From NCBI GenBank assembly GCA_947650285.1, contig CANTFL010001471.1, forward strand, positions 124,001 to 188,000: a stretch of 64,000 bases of DNA. The letters run 5' to 3'. This document shows positions 9,110 to 20,292 of the stretch, piece by piece; position 1 is the stretch's first letter; each line of letters begins with the position of its first letter. Source of the stretch: Hyaloperonospora brassicae (lineage: Eukaryota; Oomycota; Peronosporomycetes; Peronosporales; Peronosporaceae). A program made the translations under genes and the position numbers. The notes below the pieces were generated by a model. That model was not told the DNA's origin. It saw only the letters and a list, made by a program, of their open reading frames with translations, and did no database searches.

Positions 9110-12100
9110 TCAGCACGGCAGTTCGGCTGCTTCTTGCACACTGACGTGGTCCAGACGACAGCAGCCGAGCACTTGCTCGGGCAACTCGTCGTCGGTTTCC
9201 CCCTGAAGCACAAAGGCCAAGTCGATCACCAACCGCGACGTCTTGTCCAGTAGCGAGTAGATCCCTTGCCGTGCCATGTACGAGAAGGCGTGCATGTCCA
9301 CAACGACCTCAGTCTTGCCGTCTCGAAAGTGGTAGATGCGGTGCTGGGGCCGCGTCAGCACGGGTGTAGCGTTATGGCTCACCAGGAGCCTCTTGCCCAC
9401 GCCGGTGATGCCGCACTCGTCCTGGTTTGCCACTTGTGCAATGATCTTGAACCGGTCGGTCACCGATGTGTCCGGGCCAGCCTCCAAGAAGCGTTTGAGC
9501 AGCTTCAAAGTCGTCGTCGTCGGCTTCTGTAGCTCCTGCAGCGCCACACGAAGCGACAGTCAGTCAGTGTCGTGCCCATTCCCATTCCTCGACTGCAGGT
9601 GAGCAAAAAAACACACGGACCTCGACAACGTCGTCTGGCATCTTCCAGTACAGCGCCAAGCTGTACCCTGGCCCGTCGTACGTGCCGTCTCCCCACAAAC
9701 TCGGCCCGTACGATGGAAGCTAATGCAGACACAAACATCGTCAACTTTGCAAGCACACGTCAACAGCACGAAACACATCACGTACCTGAGCGTTGAGGAT
9801 AAAGAGCCGACTCGTAGCATACTGCGGGGGAAAGTTCACGCGCTGGGAGACCCGATCGAGCTTGCAGTCCGTCCGCACCAAGTCAGCTCCAATGAACTCA
9901 AACAGCGCTGGCTTTGAAGGCTGTGTGAGACGCACCACCAGCTTTCGTCAGCATCCCAACCATCGCCAAACTCACCCAGCAGACACCTCGCGCCAACCCG
10001 TACCTCTTTCTTGCGCGACTTCTTATAGTTGGCGCTCCGTACGGCAAAGGTCTCAGCTCTGGCTGCCGTGCACGAGTGCTCGACCTGTGCTTGCTGCGTC
10101 TCGCATTGAGACAGCGTACTGCCCATTGCAAGCTTTGCCGGACCTCCTCGACTGCCCGTGCGACTGGAACGCCGATGGTGGTGCACCTCATTGTCGGATC
10201 TACTTACGCAGCCGCCATCGCCGTCTTGTTGAGCTGCACCGGCTGCACGATTCGCTTTGTGGATGCAGCAGTGCACCGGATCACTGCACTGTGCGACGTC
10301 CGTATCAAGGAGCGCCTGATCGGGACTACTGGTTGACTGCCCACTGGTCCGCATACTGCCATGGCGCGGACGATGAAGCAGTGGCCGTGGATTGTACACG
10401 CTGAGCACGAAGACGCCTGTGACCGCAATGCAGACCGCCACTTTCCACAGCACGTGCTCGCTCGCGAGACAGCGGATTGCCACAATGTTCAGCATGAAGC
10501 CCACGATGAGGCACTGCTTGGTGCCATCCACGTGCAGGTGCAAGTGCCAGCACGAAGCGTTGCGCACGCTGTGCTCGAGCTCAGCAGGAAACTGCGTGAC
10601 GATGCGAGGCGGCACCTTCCGCTTGAGAAGCGGCGAGGACGCAGCAGTCTCTTGCGCGCGAGGACCTGGTCGATCCGCTGAGTCATGACCGTTGAGCAGA
10701 AGCTCTGTGCACACTGCAAGTGGCGAGGCGCAAGCCGTATCACCCGCTTCATCCAGATCAGCTTCGCAGTCACGAGTTTGCACCGCATCGGTTTCCATTT
10801 GCTTCAGAAGGAGACGCTGCCGGTACAGCTGCTGGTGCGAGAGCAACGGTGCATCTTCGCTAGCTTTGTCCACTGCAGTGTCCTTCCCATTGACGGCCTC
10901 AGCGATCGCAGATGTCCAGATATCAAAGTCGGACTCTGTGTCGGCGCATAGCTGAAACATCGCAACAAACAAAGGCACAATGCGTTGGTGTTAGGCTTTC
11001 AGAGAGCACCTACAGGTACAGCAGAAAAACAGGACCTCTGCATCGTCGTACCTTGTACTGGACACCGCGTTTCGTGTCGATATCGTGCAACGACAGTGTT
11101 GACACCTGAAAGAAATAGCGTGTCGGTGCGTTGCGAGCCATTGTCTTTTCAAAGAGCAGTGACACGCTCTCGGCGTTCAAGTCCAAGGCACCACGATACC
11201 ATGGATGCGTCTCGTCCATATACAGCATGTTTTGTGACTGGGGCGATGGCTGCTCCTGGATCCGGTCCTGTGCTTGCTGGTTCCCCGAGTTGACCTCTTG
11301 CTCCTTCAGAATCGTGTCGGGGTTTCGGCTGGGCGGCTCTGCTTCTCTTGCAGTCGATCCGCCCAACGCCTTCGAGTTGTCCTGATTCGTATCATCATCA
11401 TCGTCGGTTCTACTGCTTGGAGCGAGCGAAGCGGTTGTTGACCCGGTAGATGACTGCCGTGTCGTCTCCGAAGTTTGGTCACTTGAGGCAACTGCCGCGT
11501 CCGACATGCGCACGATGTTGCCATGGGACACTGACAATGGCATATGGTTGGCAGGATTGTGTCGGTAGTATGAGAGCACTCTGCGTCGCCGATCGAGCAC
11601 GAACCATCTTCGGTGCCAAGACCTCTTCTTGCCCCACTTGCTGTCACTGATCTTGTGCAGGTAGCCACACACGTACTTGTTCGTGCTTTGAGACTCGGAC
11701 GAGAACGAATGGCCAGTGGGTACAGTCGTTGCTGACTCATCGTTTGGCTGGTCACAGCCCTGCTGTTGATTAGCGCCCTGCGACTTGCCGACATGTAAGA
11801 TACTGCGGCCGACGTGGCCAACTTTGGATATGCCACCACCAACGGCTTTGCCCATGTACCTCCCCATCTTCTGGACGCCATGCGAGCGTGGGATGCCGGG
11901 GCGACGCCGACCTCGCCTTGACTGTGTAGCAGACTCTACAGGCGGGTGAGCGGAATCCTGAGCAGGCAACGACGTCGCATCCATGCGTTGTTGTTCTGGA
12001 CTACTTGCATCACTCGCGCGTGTACCGTTGCCATCCTGAACCACGGCACCAGTCTCTTTCAGAATGCTTGTAAGCTCGTCATTGCTGTTCATCAAAGAGG

Positions 12101-13528
12101 TGCTATCGTGGAATGAGCTCTGAGACATCTCCATCTCTGTGAGGTGGTCAGAGTCGTCGAGTCCGTCCGAGTCTTCGTCACCGCTGTCTCCACCACCGAC
12201 AAAGTCAAATGAACTATTGAGCACGTTCTTGTTCGGCTCCTCTCGGCATGATGGGCTGCCGATCGAGTGGTCCCTGACAATTACACACGCGCTCAGTTCG
12301 TCAATGCCAACCCTCGAAGAACGGAAGGACCATACATCTTACGAGTTTGACATCGACTCTTCGGTGCTGCGAGCAGATGCTGGTGGATTTGCTGTGGACG
12401 TGGATGGTGGGAGATGAACTGCAAGAAACTGCAACACGCAGCAGAGTACAGCACATTGTCAAACCAGCTCATCGAAAACGGTCGATGCAAACATACAACA
12501 GGCCAAACCTCCACAACGTCTGCATATTGGCGCGCCCACGTCACAAACTGCGAACACGACAGCTTTCCTGCCATCGGGATGTTACACTCTTCAAACACAG
12601 CGTAGAGCTGCTTGGGTAGCACCGCGTACCCTTCCAGGTAATCGAGCAAGTACAGATAGTCTTTTTCCACAACAAAGCCTTCGCCATTACTGCCAATTCG
12701 CAGCAACCGAACAGATCACGACAACAACAACACCGGCCACAACGACAGACATTGCATCGTTGGTCCTTCCCGTCCTTTCGTCCTTCAACAAACAGCATCA
12801 ACATCGTACTTCTCTCCAGTACTGACAATGTTGTACATGGTGAAAATGTAGCTGATACGGTCTTCCGTGTTGCCCCTAGTTATTGCAGCATACAGCCACA
12901 CCAACCGGTTCATCAGCAAAAGCCATATCATAGCAGCAATCGAACAAGAACTCGTCACAGCGCCACCAACTCGTAGAATAGAGCCAAGATGCAGACGAAC
13001 GACTCCTTCGAAATCGTGTCTCCCATAACATCTTCGAAGCACTGCATTGTAATATCTGTCACAACACTCACACAGTCATGACTTGAGCCATCGCACAGCA
13101 TGTCGTGTTGTTGTTGTTGTTTGTCAACAAAGAAGAAGTGAGCACCTCCAAAGAGTCCGCGCAGTAACTTTGACGACACGAGGCCCTCCTTTTTAGCCAC
13201 ATAGTGCTGCTCCTTGTCTTCAACGGCATCTCCCTGTCATTATGTATGTTACAGACCAATGTACCACTTGTTATACATTTCCACTCTCTGTAAGTAAGTT
13301 GTCCAGTGATCAAGTGGGTATGACCTTAAACGTGAGCCACGCGACGGTAAACTCGCTGGCGTCGACTGTCAAGACAACGAATCAGATGAGAGCGGCCGTC
13401 AATCGAAGAGCCTTCAGCGTGGCAAGTGATCCGTCTTATCGTTTCACTGAGTGTGCCGTCCAAACGTATTCAGAAAGTCGCGTACAGGAACGATAGGGTC
13501 GACGCGGCGTGGAGGCCGAGGCGCCCAT
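9110..13528 (-). CDS. EF-hand-like / split PH domain / EDR2_C (DUF1336) protein, 11 exons
   Basis: Proposed exons: 13528-13486, 13365-13325, 13233-12959, 12875-12810, 12689-12509, 12428-12343, 12273-11052, 10951-10004, 9920-9786, 9719-9621, 9535-9110; all introns GT-AG and phases agree, giving 1173 residues. Domains: EF-hand-like helices at about 30-205 (TISKESFVCILALF, NNGEGFVVEKDYLYLLDYL); a PH domain whose first half (YVCGYLHKISDSKWGKKRSW, 431-487) and second half (RYFFQVSTLSLHDI ... DFDIWTSAIAEA, to about 660) are separated by about 100 Ser/Asp-rich residues; two hydrophobic segments at 785-797 and 805-824; and the EDR2_C domain (about 955-1170) with LFEFIGADLV, YATSRLFILNAQ, NRPQH-like TRPQHRIYHF and DELPEQVLGCCRL. 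Plant EDR2 has PH-START-EDR2_C and binds lipids at membranes. The first two exons are the least certain. Confidence 0.75.
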
Positions 13529-13764
13529 ATGGTCGTCTTTTGATACAAAATGGGTCGGGGCAATCCGAACGTGACGCGTAACGTTTATTTAGACGTATAC
13601 CAGGCACGCACAATGTGTACCACATACATCATCCCCCTCATCATCATCATCGCCCACATATCGTCGCATCGAGCTCGGAACGCGTCCCGTAACGGTCAAT
13701 TAGCGTGCGCTATTCAAGTATACATCGACCGGTATACACGTGCGTGCTGGTCCGGGCGAGACCG

Positions 13765-15102
13765 TCACAGCGCGACGCGATGCAGCGTGCGACGGTCAAG
13801 TCGGACTCGCACGTCGTTCCGTGTTGTGTCCCCACTTGGAGCCACTCTGCGCTGCAACTGCCGTTGCCAATGCGCTCTCAGGACGTTCAGGCGCGGCGAA
13901 AGCAGCCGAAGGTCCGTCTCTTTCGTCTGCTGGACACACACGTCGTCCTCGTTGTCAACAGCGATGTCGAGTAGATGCTGAGGCACAGAGAACTCTTGCA
14001 GCACTATGTCCAGTGCGTCGCTCGGACTACATCAAAAGACGCCCAAAGGACAGTGCACGATCGAGTTAGAACAGTAGACGTAGAGATGCAGCAATAGCGA
14101 TTGACAGAGCGATGAGACAGACAGACAGACAGACAGAGAGAGAGAGAGAGAGCAGTGGAGAGAGAGAGACTCGAGTTCTTACCTCGTGATAGCCGTCTGC
14201 ACGAGCCACAAGGGGCAGAGGCCGAGACAGGTGTCCTGTGCGTGCCATCCATCCGACTCGACGGCAGTGCTGTCCTCTGGTGTCGTGTCGTACACGAACG
14301 GATAGCACAGCAGTCGACCTGCTACGGCACTGGCAGTCACGTTCGACGGTCGTTGCCACTCGAGCACGTGGCAACGAGCGCTCGTCGACTCGAGCAGAGC
14401 GCGGCAAGCAGAGACTGTCCAGCTCGCCAACGCGGTCGCCTTTGCCCTTCCAGCTGCAGAGCTAACGCTCACGAGCTCTGGGCGAGTGAGGTGGGCACTG
14501 ACGTCAACGAGCACGGGCGCGTCGAGACCCGTTGCCAGCTCGAGCATCTTCTCGCGCACGAGTGCCGTCACGTGCACGAAGAAGACATTGTCGTCGAGCA
14601 GTACGGCACGCAGCTCCCGTGGATCGATCCACCGCCGTTGACTTGAGGCCGTGGCCTCGTCGTGCAGGAACTGCAGCACGACCGCTGCCAATTCCTTCGT
14701 CAGGGCACAGCAGTCCACGAGACACGACGGCCGCCGTCCTGAGGTGACGAGCAGCACGTCGCGAAGCAGTTGGCGTACGGTCGCTACTCGCACTTGTTTG
14801 GGCCGTGTTGGACGTCTGTTGCGACGTGTCGTTGCAAGTCGAGCGGACAGACGTTGCGTCAACGTAGAGAGCTCTGCACCACTTGGCCAACAAGTGGCTC
14901 CACAGGGTATTGTTGTTGTTGTTGTTGCTGCTGCTGTTGTTGTTGTTGTTGTTGATGATGCTGAGCGATGGACGAACCACGACGACGTTCGGAGCAGGTT
15001 ACTTTGGTCATTGGACTCGAGGAACGAGTGGATGTCCGTCTCGAAGGCCAGTAGCAGACTCAAAGCTCTCGAGATCGCAGGACTACTACTACTGCACGCC
15101 AT
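13765..15102 (-). CDS. Possible UPF0739 / C1orf74 (DUF4504) family protein
   Basis: Two exons, 15102-14183 and 14026-13765, 393 residues; donor GTAAGA and acceptor GATGTAG flank an intron of 156 bp (14027-14182) containing a CAGA/GA simple repeat. The first ATG is at 15102; the frame is open somewhat further upstream without ATG. The N-terminus has a Thr/Ala run coded by a TTG/TGC (minus strand ACA/GCA) repeat. Conserved-looking parts are VRQLLRDVLLVTSGRRPSCL, DNVFFVHVTALVREKML, AGRLLCYPFVYDTT, DTCLGLCPLWLV and LQEFSVPQHLLD. The order and the YPVVY-like and FSVP-like motifs recall the DUF4504 family of unknown function, but this is recollection and could be wrong. Confidence 0.5.
14110..14172. 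repeat. CAGA/GA microsatellite inside an intron
   Basis: (CAGA)n followed by (GA)n and a second GA stretch lie inside the proposed intron 14027-14182, near the donor end on the minus strand, where they read as CT/CTGT pyrimidine repeats. Confidence 0.8.
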
Positions 15103-15470
15103 GAGATCAGAGACGCTAAGACAATGAGCTCCTGGTGACTGTTTTGATCGAGTGGAGCACGAAGACACAGACACTGACTGACTGACAGCTCAACGGTTTG
15201 TATACGTCTGACAGTTCTCTGGACCTACAGGTACTCGTGTCAGAAGGCCATCGTAGTAAATCGATCGACAGGGCGAGTAGACCTGTTCCGATGGCTATAG
15301 AGCTCTACATGGACGTTAGCCAGGCACGACAGGGCCGACCACACGGCTTTCAGTGCTCAGGAAGGCGTTCTGCATGATGAAGCTGTGCCTTCGGACACCG
15401 GACGGACTTCGTGGTCTCGAGTGCGACAGCAGACGTCAATGCGAACCTCGTGAGCTTTCGACGCCACACC
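15103..15470. other. Intergenic, nothing recognised
   Basis: 368 bp between the 5' end of the DUF4504-like gene and the 3' end of the first acyltransferase. It includes a short CACTGACTGACTGACAG run near 15171-15187 and probably the promoter of the former gene. Confidence 0.5.
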
Positions 15471-16991
15471 TTACAACTTGAGGTGCTGCAACACCTCCGT
15501 GAGCGTCTCGTCCGGCCCGATCTGCCCGAGGTGTTCGCAGATGGCAACCCATGCCGTAAACAGCGCGTTCGCAGCGTCGTCACTGCACTTGTGCGCCATT
15601 GCGTAGCAAAACGACTCGACCGACGTGAGGAACATGATGACCGAGGGCCCCAAGTGCGGATTCGGGTTGTACACGTGCACGCTCTTCACAGTGAGACCCG
15701 GTGGCTGCTCGCTTGCGGTGGACGCAATGAGGTGTTCCTTCGTGTACGGATAGCAGCCCACGTTCGAGACGTTGACGTCCGACGTCTGCGAGTAGCGAAT
15801 ATTGACTGCCTTTGCAAGCGACGGCTTGACCCGGGCATGCAGCTTCTGGTCCATCATCACGGGCAGCGCCGCCATCATCGCAGGGTGCTCGAGGTTCACA
15901 TCGATCTCGCGCTTGGCGCTTCGCGCGAGGTCCCAGAACCGCGTTGTCTCCATCTCGACGATCCCTTTGGCAGCAAACCGCGTGAGGTCCGTGAAGGCCA
16001 CAAAGGCGCCGACCTGGTTCTCTTGGGCAGGACGGGGCACGCGGTGGCGCATGTTGTAGTCCACGTCGACGGCCACTTTGAACGGCTCACCCGGCCGACA
16101 TCGAGGCTGCGGTTGCTGCATTGCTGCATGGTACAATGCGAGTAGGGCCGCGGCGACGATAGCCCCACCACACGTAACGCCCTGTGCTTTGCACGTGTCG
16201 AGCGACCGGTGCATGCAGGTGGCACTGCCTTCGGCAAACGACGCCGACGTGGGGTTCGTGACGGGCGGGACAACAAAGTCGTGCTGGTCGCTGCGGGGCG
16301 GCAAGAGCGGCGTGAACTTCTTCATCTCGCTGCGGTACACGGCTTTGCCCACGGACGCCATGACGAGCTTCAGCGATCCTTTGACGAAGAAGCTCTTGGA
16401 TAGCCACATGTCGTAGACCGACGGACGAAGGGGATACTCGGGCGGAACGGGCGCACTTTCCAGCGGACTGAAGGCGTGTGTCGACAAGAGCGACACTTGC
16501 TCGAGGATGCAGTGGAGCACGGTCATGCCCGACTGTCCGTCCGACATGTAGTGGTCCGAGAAGAGCAGGAGCCGACATTGATCCGTGTCGTCCTGCACCC
16601 ACAAGGTCAAGAAGAACGGCAGCTGCGAGTACCGGTCAAAGCCGACGTTGCACTCGTGTTCGGCATAGTGCGGCCACTCGGTCGCGAAAGCGCTGTCCGC
16701 CGCTGGGAAGCGCCGGAGCCGCAAGAGCTGCTTGTCGTGCACGTCGTCGAGCACGAGGGGAGCTTGGATCTCGACCAGGGGCTTCGTGCCCTTGACCTGA
16801 AGAGCGCGCATGCGGGGGTGTCGATTGAACGTGCGCACGAGCGCAAGCGGCACAAAGTGCTCGAGGGCTCTCACGTTGCCGGTCACGAGCATCGCGTGCA
16901 CGATCTTCATCGAGACGCCATCGACCATTGTGAGCATCCGTTCGAAGCCCCGGAGCTTCACGCGTCGTGTCTTGGCAACGGGGCGTGTCAT
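15471..16991 (-). CDS. Condensation-fold acyltransferase (HxxxDG), copy 1
   Basis: 506 residues in one exon from ATG at 16991. The N-terminal half contains FSDHYMSDGQSG (His147, Asp151, Gly152), the HxxxDG active site of the condensation/BAHD/wax-ester-synthase/PapA superfamily, in which the His acts as general base in acyl transfer to an alcohol or amine. After it come LHCILEQVSLL and, in the C-terminal half, VAVDVDYNMRHRVP and FTDLTRF, corresponding to the second CoA-acetyltransferase-like lobe. There is no carrier-protein or adenylation domain, so it is stand-alone. Substrate cannot be inferred. It shows no signal peptide or membrane segment. A tandem paralogue lies 498 bp upstream on the same strand. 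Confidence 0.75.
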   Translation of the reverse strand: MTRPVAKTRRVKLRGFERMLTMVDGVSMKIVHAMLVTGNVRALEHFVPLALVRTFNRHPRMRALQVKGTKPLVEIQAPLVLDDVHDKQLLRLRRFPAADSAFATEWPHYAEHECNVGFDRYSQLPFFLTLWVQDDTDQCRLLLFSDHYMSDGQSGMTVLHCILEQVSLLSTHAFSPLESAPVPPEYPLRPSVYDMWLSKSFFVKGSLKLVMASVGKAVYRSEMKKFTPLLPPRSDQHDFVVPPVTNPTSASFAEGSATCMHRSLDTCKAQGVTCGGAIVAAALLALYHAAMQQPQPRCRPGEPFKVAVDVDYNMRHRVPRPAQENQVGAFVAFTDLTRFAAKGIVEMETTRFWDLARSAKREIDVNLEHPAMMAALPVMMDQKLHARVKPSLAKAVNIRYSQTSDVNVSNVGCYPYTKEHLIASTASEQPPGLTVKSVHVYNPNPHLGPSVIMFLTSVESFCYAMAHKCSDDAANALFTAWVAICEHLGQIGPDETLTEVLQHLKL

Positions 16992-17489
16992 TGGGATTGG
17001 GATGCGTCAAGAAGGAGGAAGAGGAGGAGGAGAGCGGACGTGACTTGTCACGTGCTCAATCGACAGCTGCGACGTGCCGACGCGAAGTGGAAACCGGATC
17101 CCTGAAATCGTCGAATGTCGCTGACGCTCGAAACGAGCGGAGACCGTCAACGACAACCAGTGGCTGCTCGTCCGACAGAGAAGAGCTGGTACCACCGCCA
17201 GCGTTACACGCGAATCGGCTCTTTGGGAGCTGACTATACGTCGACGTGATCACTGCCTCCTCGTCCTTCTTGCATCGAGGTGACCTTCGGGCGTCACGAG
17301 GCTCTGAATTGACAGGTCACGCAGAAGGTCATGTGACAAAGGGAATGTGTATATGTTGCCGTGAAGTCCATCCAGACGACGTTTTCGCAGGTTGAACACC
17401 ACGTCGGGACCTGATCTAGTAGCTGGAGTAGTATCGAGTAGTGTGCTGCTGCTGCTGCTGCTACTACTTCTACTGCTGCAGGTAGTGGC
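16992..17489. other. Spacer between the acyltransferase paralogues
   Basis: 498 bp with a GAGGAAGAGGAGG purine patch at about 17011-17033 just upstream of copy 1 and a CTG/CTA repeat at about 17445-17480 just downstream of the copy 2 stop. It probably holds the promoter of copy 1 and the terminator of copy 2. Confidence 0.5.
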
Positions 17490-19175
17490 TCACTCGTGGT
17501 CTGTGTCGACGCGGGCCAAGACGTCCAGGAGCGTCTCGTCGCGTCCGATGCTGCCTACGCTTTCGAAGATCACCACGAGCGTCGTGAACAACGCGTTCGC
17601 GACGTCAGGCTCCACTTTGTGCGCCATCGAGTACCCGAACGCATTCACTGCCGATAGAAACACTGTCGCCGATGGCGCGAGATGAGGCAGTGCCTTGTAC
17701 ACGTGGAGACTGGCAATGGATAACCCATCGGGTGGCGTCGTGGAGTCGGTGCGTTCTGGTTGAAGGAGCTGCTGACTCGACGCTCCTTCGTCGTCCGACG
17801 AGAGCATCAGGTCACTGCTCCGTTGTTCAGGAGACGACGATGGAGATGGAGATGGCAACCCGCTTTGGCCGTGTGCTTCGGACCACGCGGTGAGCGAGTG
17901 GTGCTTTGCAAACGGGTACCGGACCACTTCGGCCACGCCGCCATCCGCTGTGACGGAGTGAGCGACCCGTACGTCCCGGAGGAACGAGACGTCCATTGTT
18001 GCATTGAGCTTCTGGTCCGCAGTGATCGTCGGCAGTGCCATCGATAGCGTGTGCTTGAGGTTCGTCTGCACCTCCCGCGTCGCTCGGTCGGCAGCGTCCC
18101 AAAAGCGCGTGGCCAGCACGTCGACGCCTTCGGAAGTGAGCCACCTCAAGTCGGTCGTCGCAGTGAAGAGCCCCACTTGGTGGTGGTCGTCATTGGGCGC
18201 TGGAGGGCACTGCACGTGCGGTCGCATGTTGCAGTCGACGTCCAGCACGACCCGAAACGGCGAAGAGCAGCGGCCTCGATGGCCAGTGCCAGTGCTCTGC
18301 ACGCGGTAGAACGCGAGCAGCACGACCACAGTCAGCACGGCTTGCAACGTCACGCCTTCGTGTCGGCAGCGGCCCAGCGCTTGCTGCATGCACGTGGGTT
18401 CGCCATCGGCAAACAGCGCTAAGGTGCTGTTCGTGACGGGGGGTACGGCAAAGTCCTGCTGGTCGCTTCGAGCCGATACGAGCGGCGTGAACCGGTGCAC
18501 GTGGCCCCGAAAGAGGCGTCGACCGAAGAGAGCGGTCGTGCCTTTGAGCAGCGGCTTGGCCCATGTGAGTCGCTTGAGCCACAGGCGGTAGAGCGACGGA
18601 GGCAGTGGGAACTCCGTGGCAGTCGGCATCAAGGGCACGTGGTGCTGGGCACGAGCGAGGAGCGATATCTGCTCGAGGAGGCAGTGGAGCACGACGACGC
18701 CCGAGAAGCTGTCCGACATGTACTGGTCGGAAAAGAGCATGAAGCGCGCGTAGGCCTTGCGCTTGGCCATCCACACGGTCAGGTAGAACGGCAGTTGGGT
18801 GTACCGATCAAAGCCAATGCTGCACTCGCTTTCGACGAACGCTTGCCAGCTCGAGGGGGCCCCGTCGCCATAGTCGGCCGGCGCGAGCATCCGCACGTGG
18901 AGTAAGCTGGCAAGGTCTTCGGCCGTCACGGGTGCTTGGATCTCGGCCGTGAAGAGCTCGTCACGAACCTGAAGGGCTCGCATCCGCGGGTGCATGTTGA
19001 ACGTGTTGAGAAGGGCAGTGGGGAGGAACCGAAGGAGGTTGGCCGTGTCTCCCCGAACGAGCATCGAGTGGGCGAGCTTCGTGGACACGCCGTCAGTGGC
19101 CGAGACCATGCGCTCGACGCCTCGAAGGGAGACTCGGGTACCTGCAGGTGGACCGCCCGAGGTGTCGTGTTTCAT
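17490..19175 (-). CDS. Condensation-fold acyltransferase paralogue, active-site His replaced by Gln, copy 2
   Basis: 561 residues from ATG at 19175; the frame continues upstream without another ATG. It aligns along its length with copy 1: GVERMVSATDGVSTKLAHSMLV versus the matching GFERMLTMVDGVSMK region, ECSIGFDRYTQLPFYLTVW, VPPVTNSTLALFADGEPTCM, VLDVDCNMRPHVQ, VYKALPHLAPSATVFLS. The active-site string reads SDQYMSDSFSG: the catalytic His is Gln151 and the Gly after Asp155 is Ser. An insertion of about 50 Ser/Pro/Asp-rich residues sits before the VYKALPH motif. The intact frame and retained fold residues suggest it is expressed but not a normal acyltransferase; a regulatory or binding role, or altered chemistry, is inference. 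Confidence 0.75.
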   Translation of the reverse strand: MKHDTSGGPPAGTRVSLRGVERMVSATDGVSTKLAHSMLVRGDTANLLRFLPTALLNTFNMHPRMRALQVRDELFTAEIQAPVTAEDLASLLHVRMLAPADYGDGAPSSWQAFVESECSIGFDRYTQLPFYLTVWMAKRKAYARFMLFSDQYMSDSFSGVVVLHCLLEQISLLARAQHHVPLMPTATEFPLPPSLYRLWLKRLTWAKPLLKGTTALFGRRLFRGHVHRFTPLVSARSDQQDFAVPPVTNSTLALFADGEPTCMQQALGRCRHEGVTLQAVLTVVVLLAFYRVQSTGTGHRGRCSSPFRVVLDVDCNMRPHVQCPPAPNDDHHQVGLFTATTDLRWLTSEGVDVLATRFWDAADRATREVQTNLKHTLSMALPTITADQKLNATMDVSFLRDVRVAHSVTADGGVAEVVRYPFAKHHSLTAWSEAHGQSGLPSPSPSSSPEQRSSDLMLSSDDEGASSQQLLQPERTDSTTPPDGLSIASLHVYKALPHLAPSATVFLSAVNAFGYSMAHKVEPDVANALFTTLVVIFESVGSIGRDETLLDVLARVDTDHE

Positions 19176-20292
19176 AATGAGGGGACGTGGAGGTGAACTC
19201 TCCTGCAACAACAACAAGGAGCGAGGGAGTGTGTGCAACGGATGCTGTCGAATGGATAATGACTATGCGAGCGAAGCGCAGAAGAGCACACGATGCAGCT
19301 CTGATGGGCTCTTCACGACAGCTTTGACACGCGCATGTGGCCGAGTCATAGCATTGCAGGGGTCTGCATGATCGACCTGCAAGAGACGACGTCTTCTTCT
19401 TCTTCTTCTTTGCTGTCAAAACTCGTGGGTTGTCCTCGTGCTCTTGTCGGCAGACGGCATCGGAGCTACGAGGCCTTTCAACGTCAAAAGAGCTCTTCAT
19501 GTTGTGGTGAGAGCTCAACTGCGAGTCGAGTTGTCTTGTTCTGTCCATTTGAGCTGACGAAGGAAACGCATTTGTCGTTCGCGAGAGTTTCTGCAGACAG
19601 CAAAGGGGTTGCAAGGGACGACAGGTCAGCAGCAGCTACGACTTTTTGGGTTGTGACGAACAGGTCAGTGCGATGTCAAGAACCATTGAAGAGGTCTGCC
19701 GTCACGCAGTTGCCTCGTCAAGCTGAGCGACTCGTTGCAAGCAGATGCCTCGGGACCACACTCAATCGAGCAAACAGTCGACTCCAGACGACCGGATTCG
19801 TGAGGAACACCTGATGTACAACAACCGAATGGCAAAGGAGAGATTGGGATAGCAGAAGGTGCGCTAATGCTGTTGAGTGAGACCCTCTGGCGTCTTCCCC
19901 AAGCCGGTGGTCACCACCTCTTGACCATGCGGCAGTGTATGCGATACCTCACTTCGATGCACAGCGCTGCAATTGCAGACACACTGCAAGTGGATGTGAT
20001 GGATCTGCTCATCCACGACATGTGCTGGCTGGGCTTGGACCGTGGCCCCCACATCTGTGCGCAAGTAGTCCAATAGGTCTGCAAGAGTATGGCCAAGTCA
20101 AGGTCCTATGGCACGCCATCGAGGCAAAGACGCCGCCGTCACAACGGAACACATGCACACCTCACACAGTCACATGTTGACATCTTCTGCTCAACTCATC
20201 AGACGCACGATCAAGCAGCAAGCACTGGCCACGGTATATTCTCCGCCACACGCACAGTCGTTTGCAAGTTCCGTGGCCTACATGCTCCCGCC
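19176..20292. other. Intergenic region, no supported gene
   Basis: 1.1 kb. Open frames of up to 159 codons (19335-19814 +) and a pair of overlapping frames on both strands at 19864-20076 are seen, but none has recognisable motifs or a sensible composition. It contains the promoter of copy 2 (left end) and the 3' flank of the aldehyde dehydrogenase. Confidence 0.5.
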
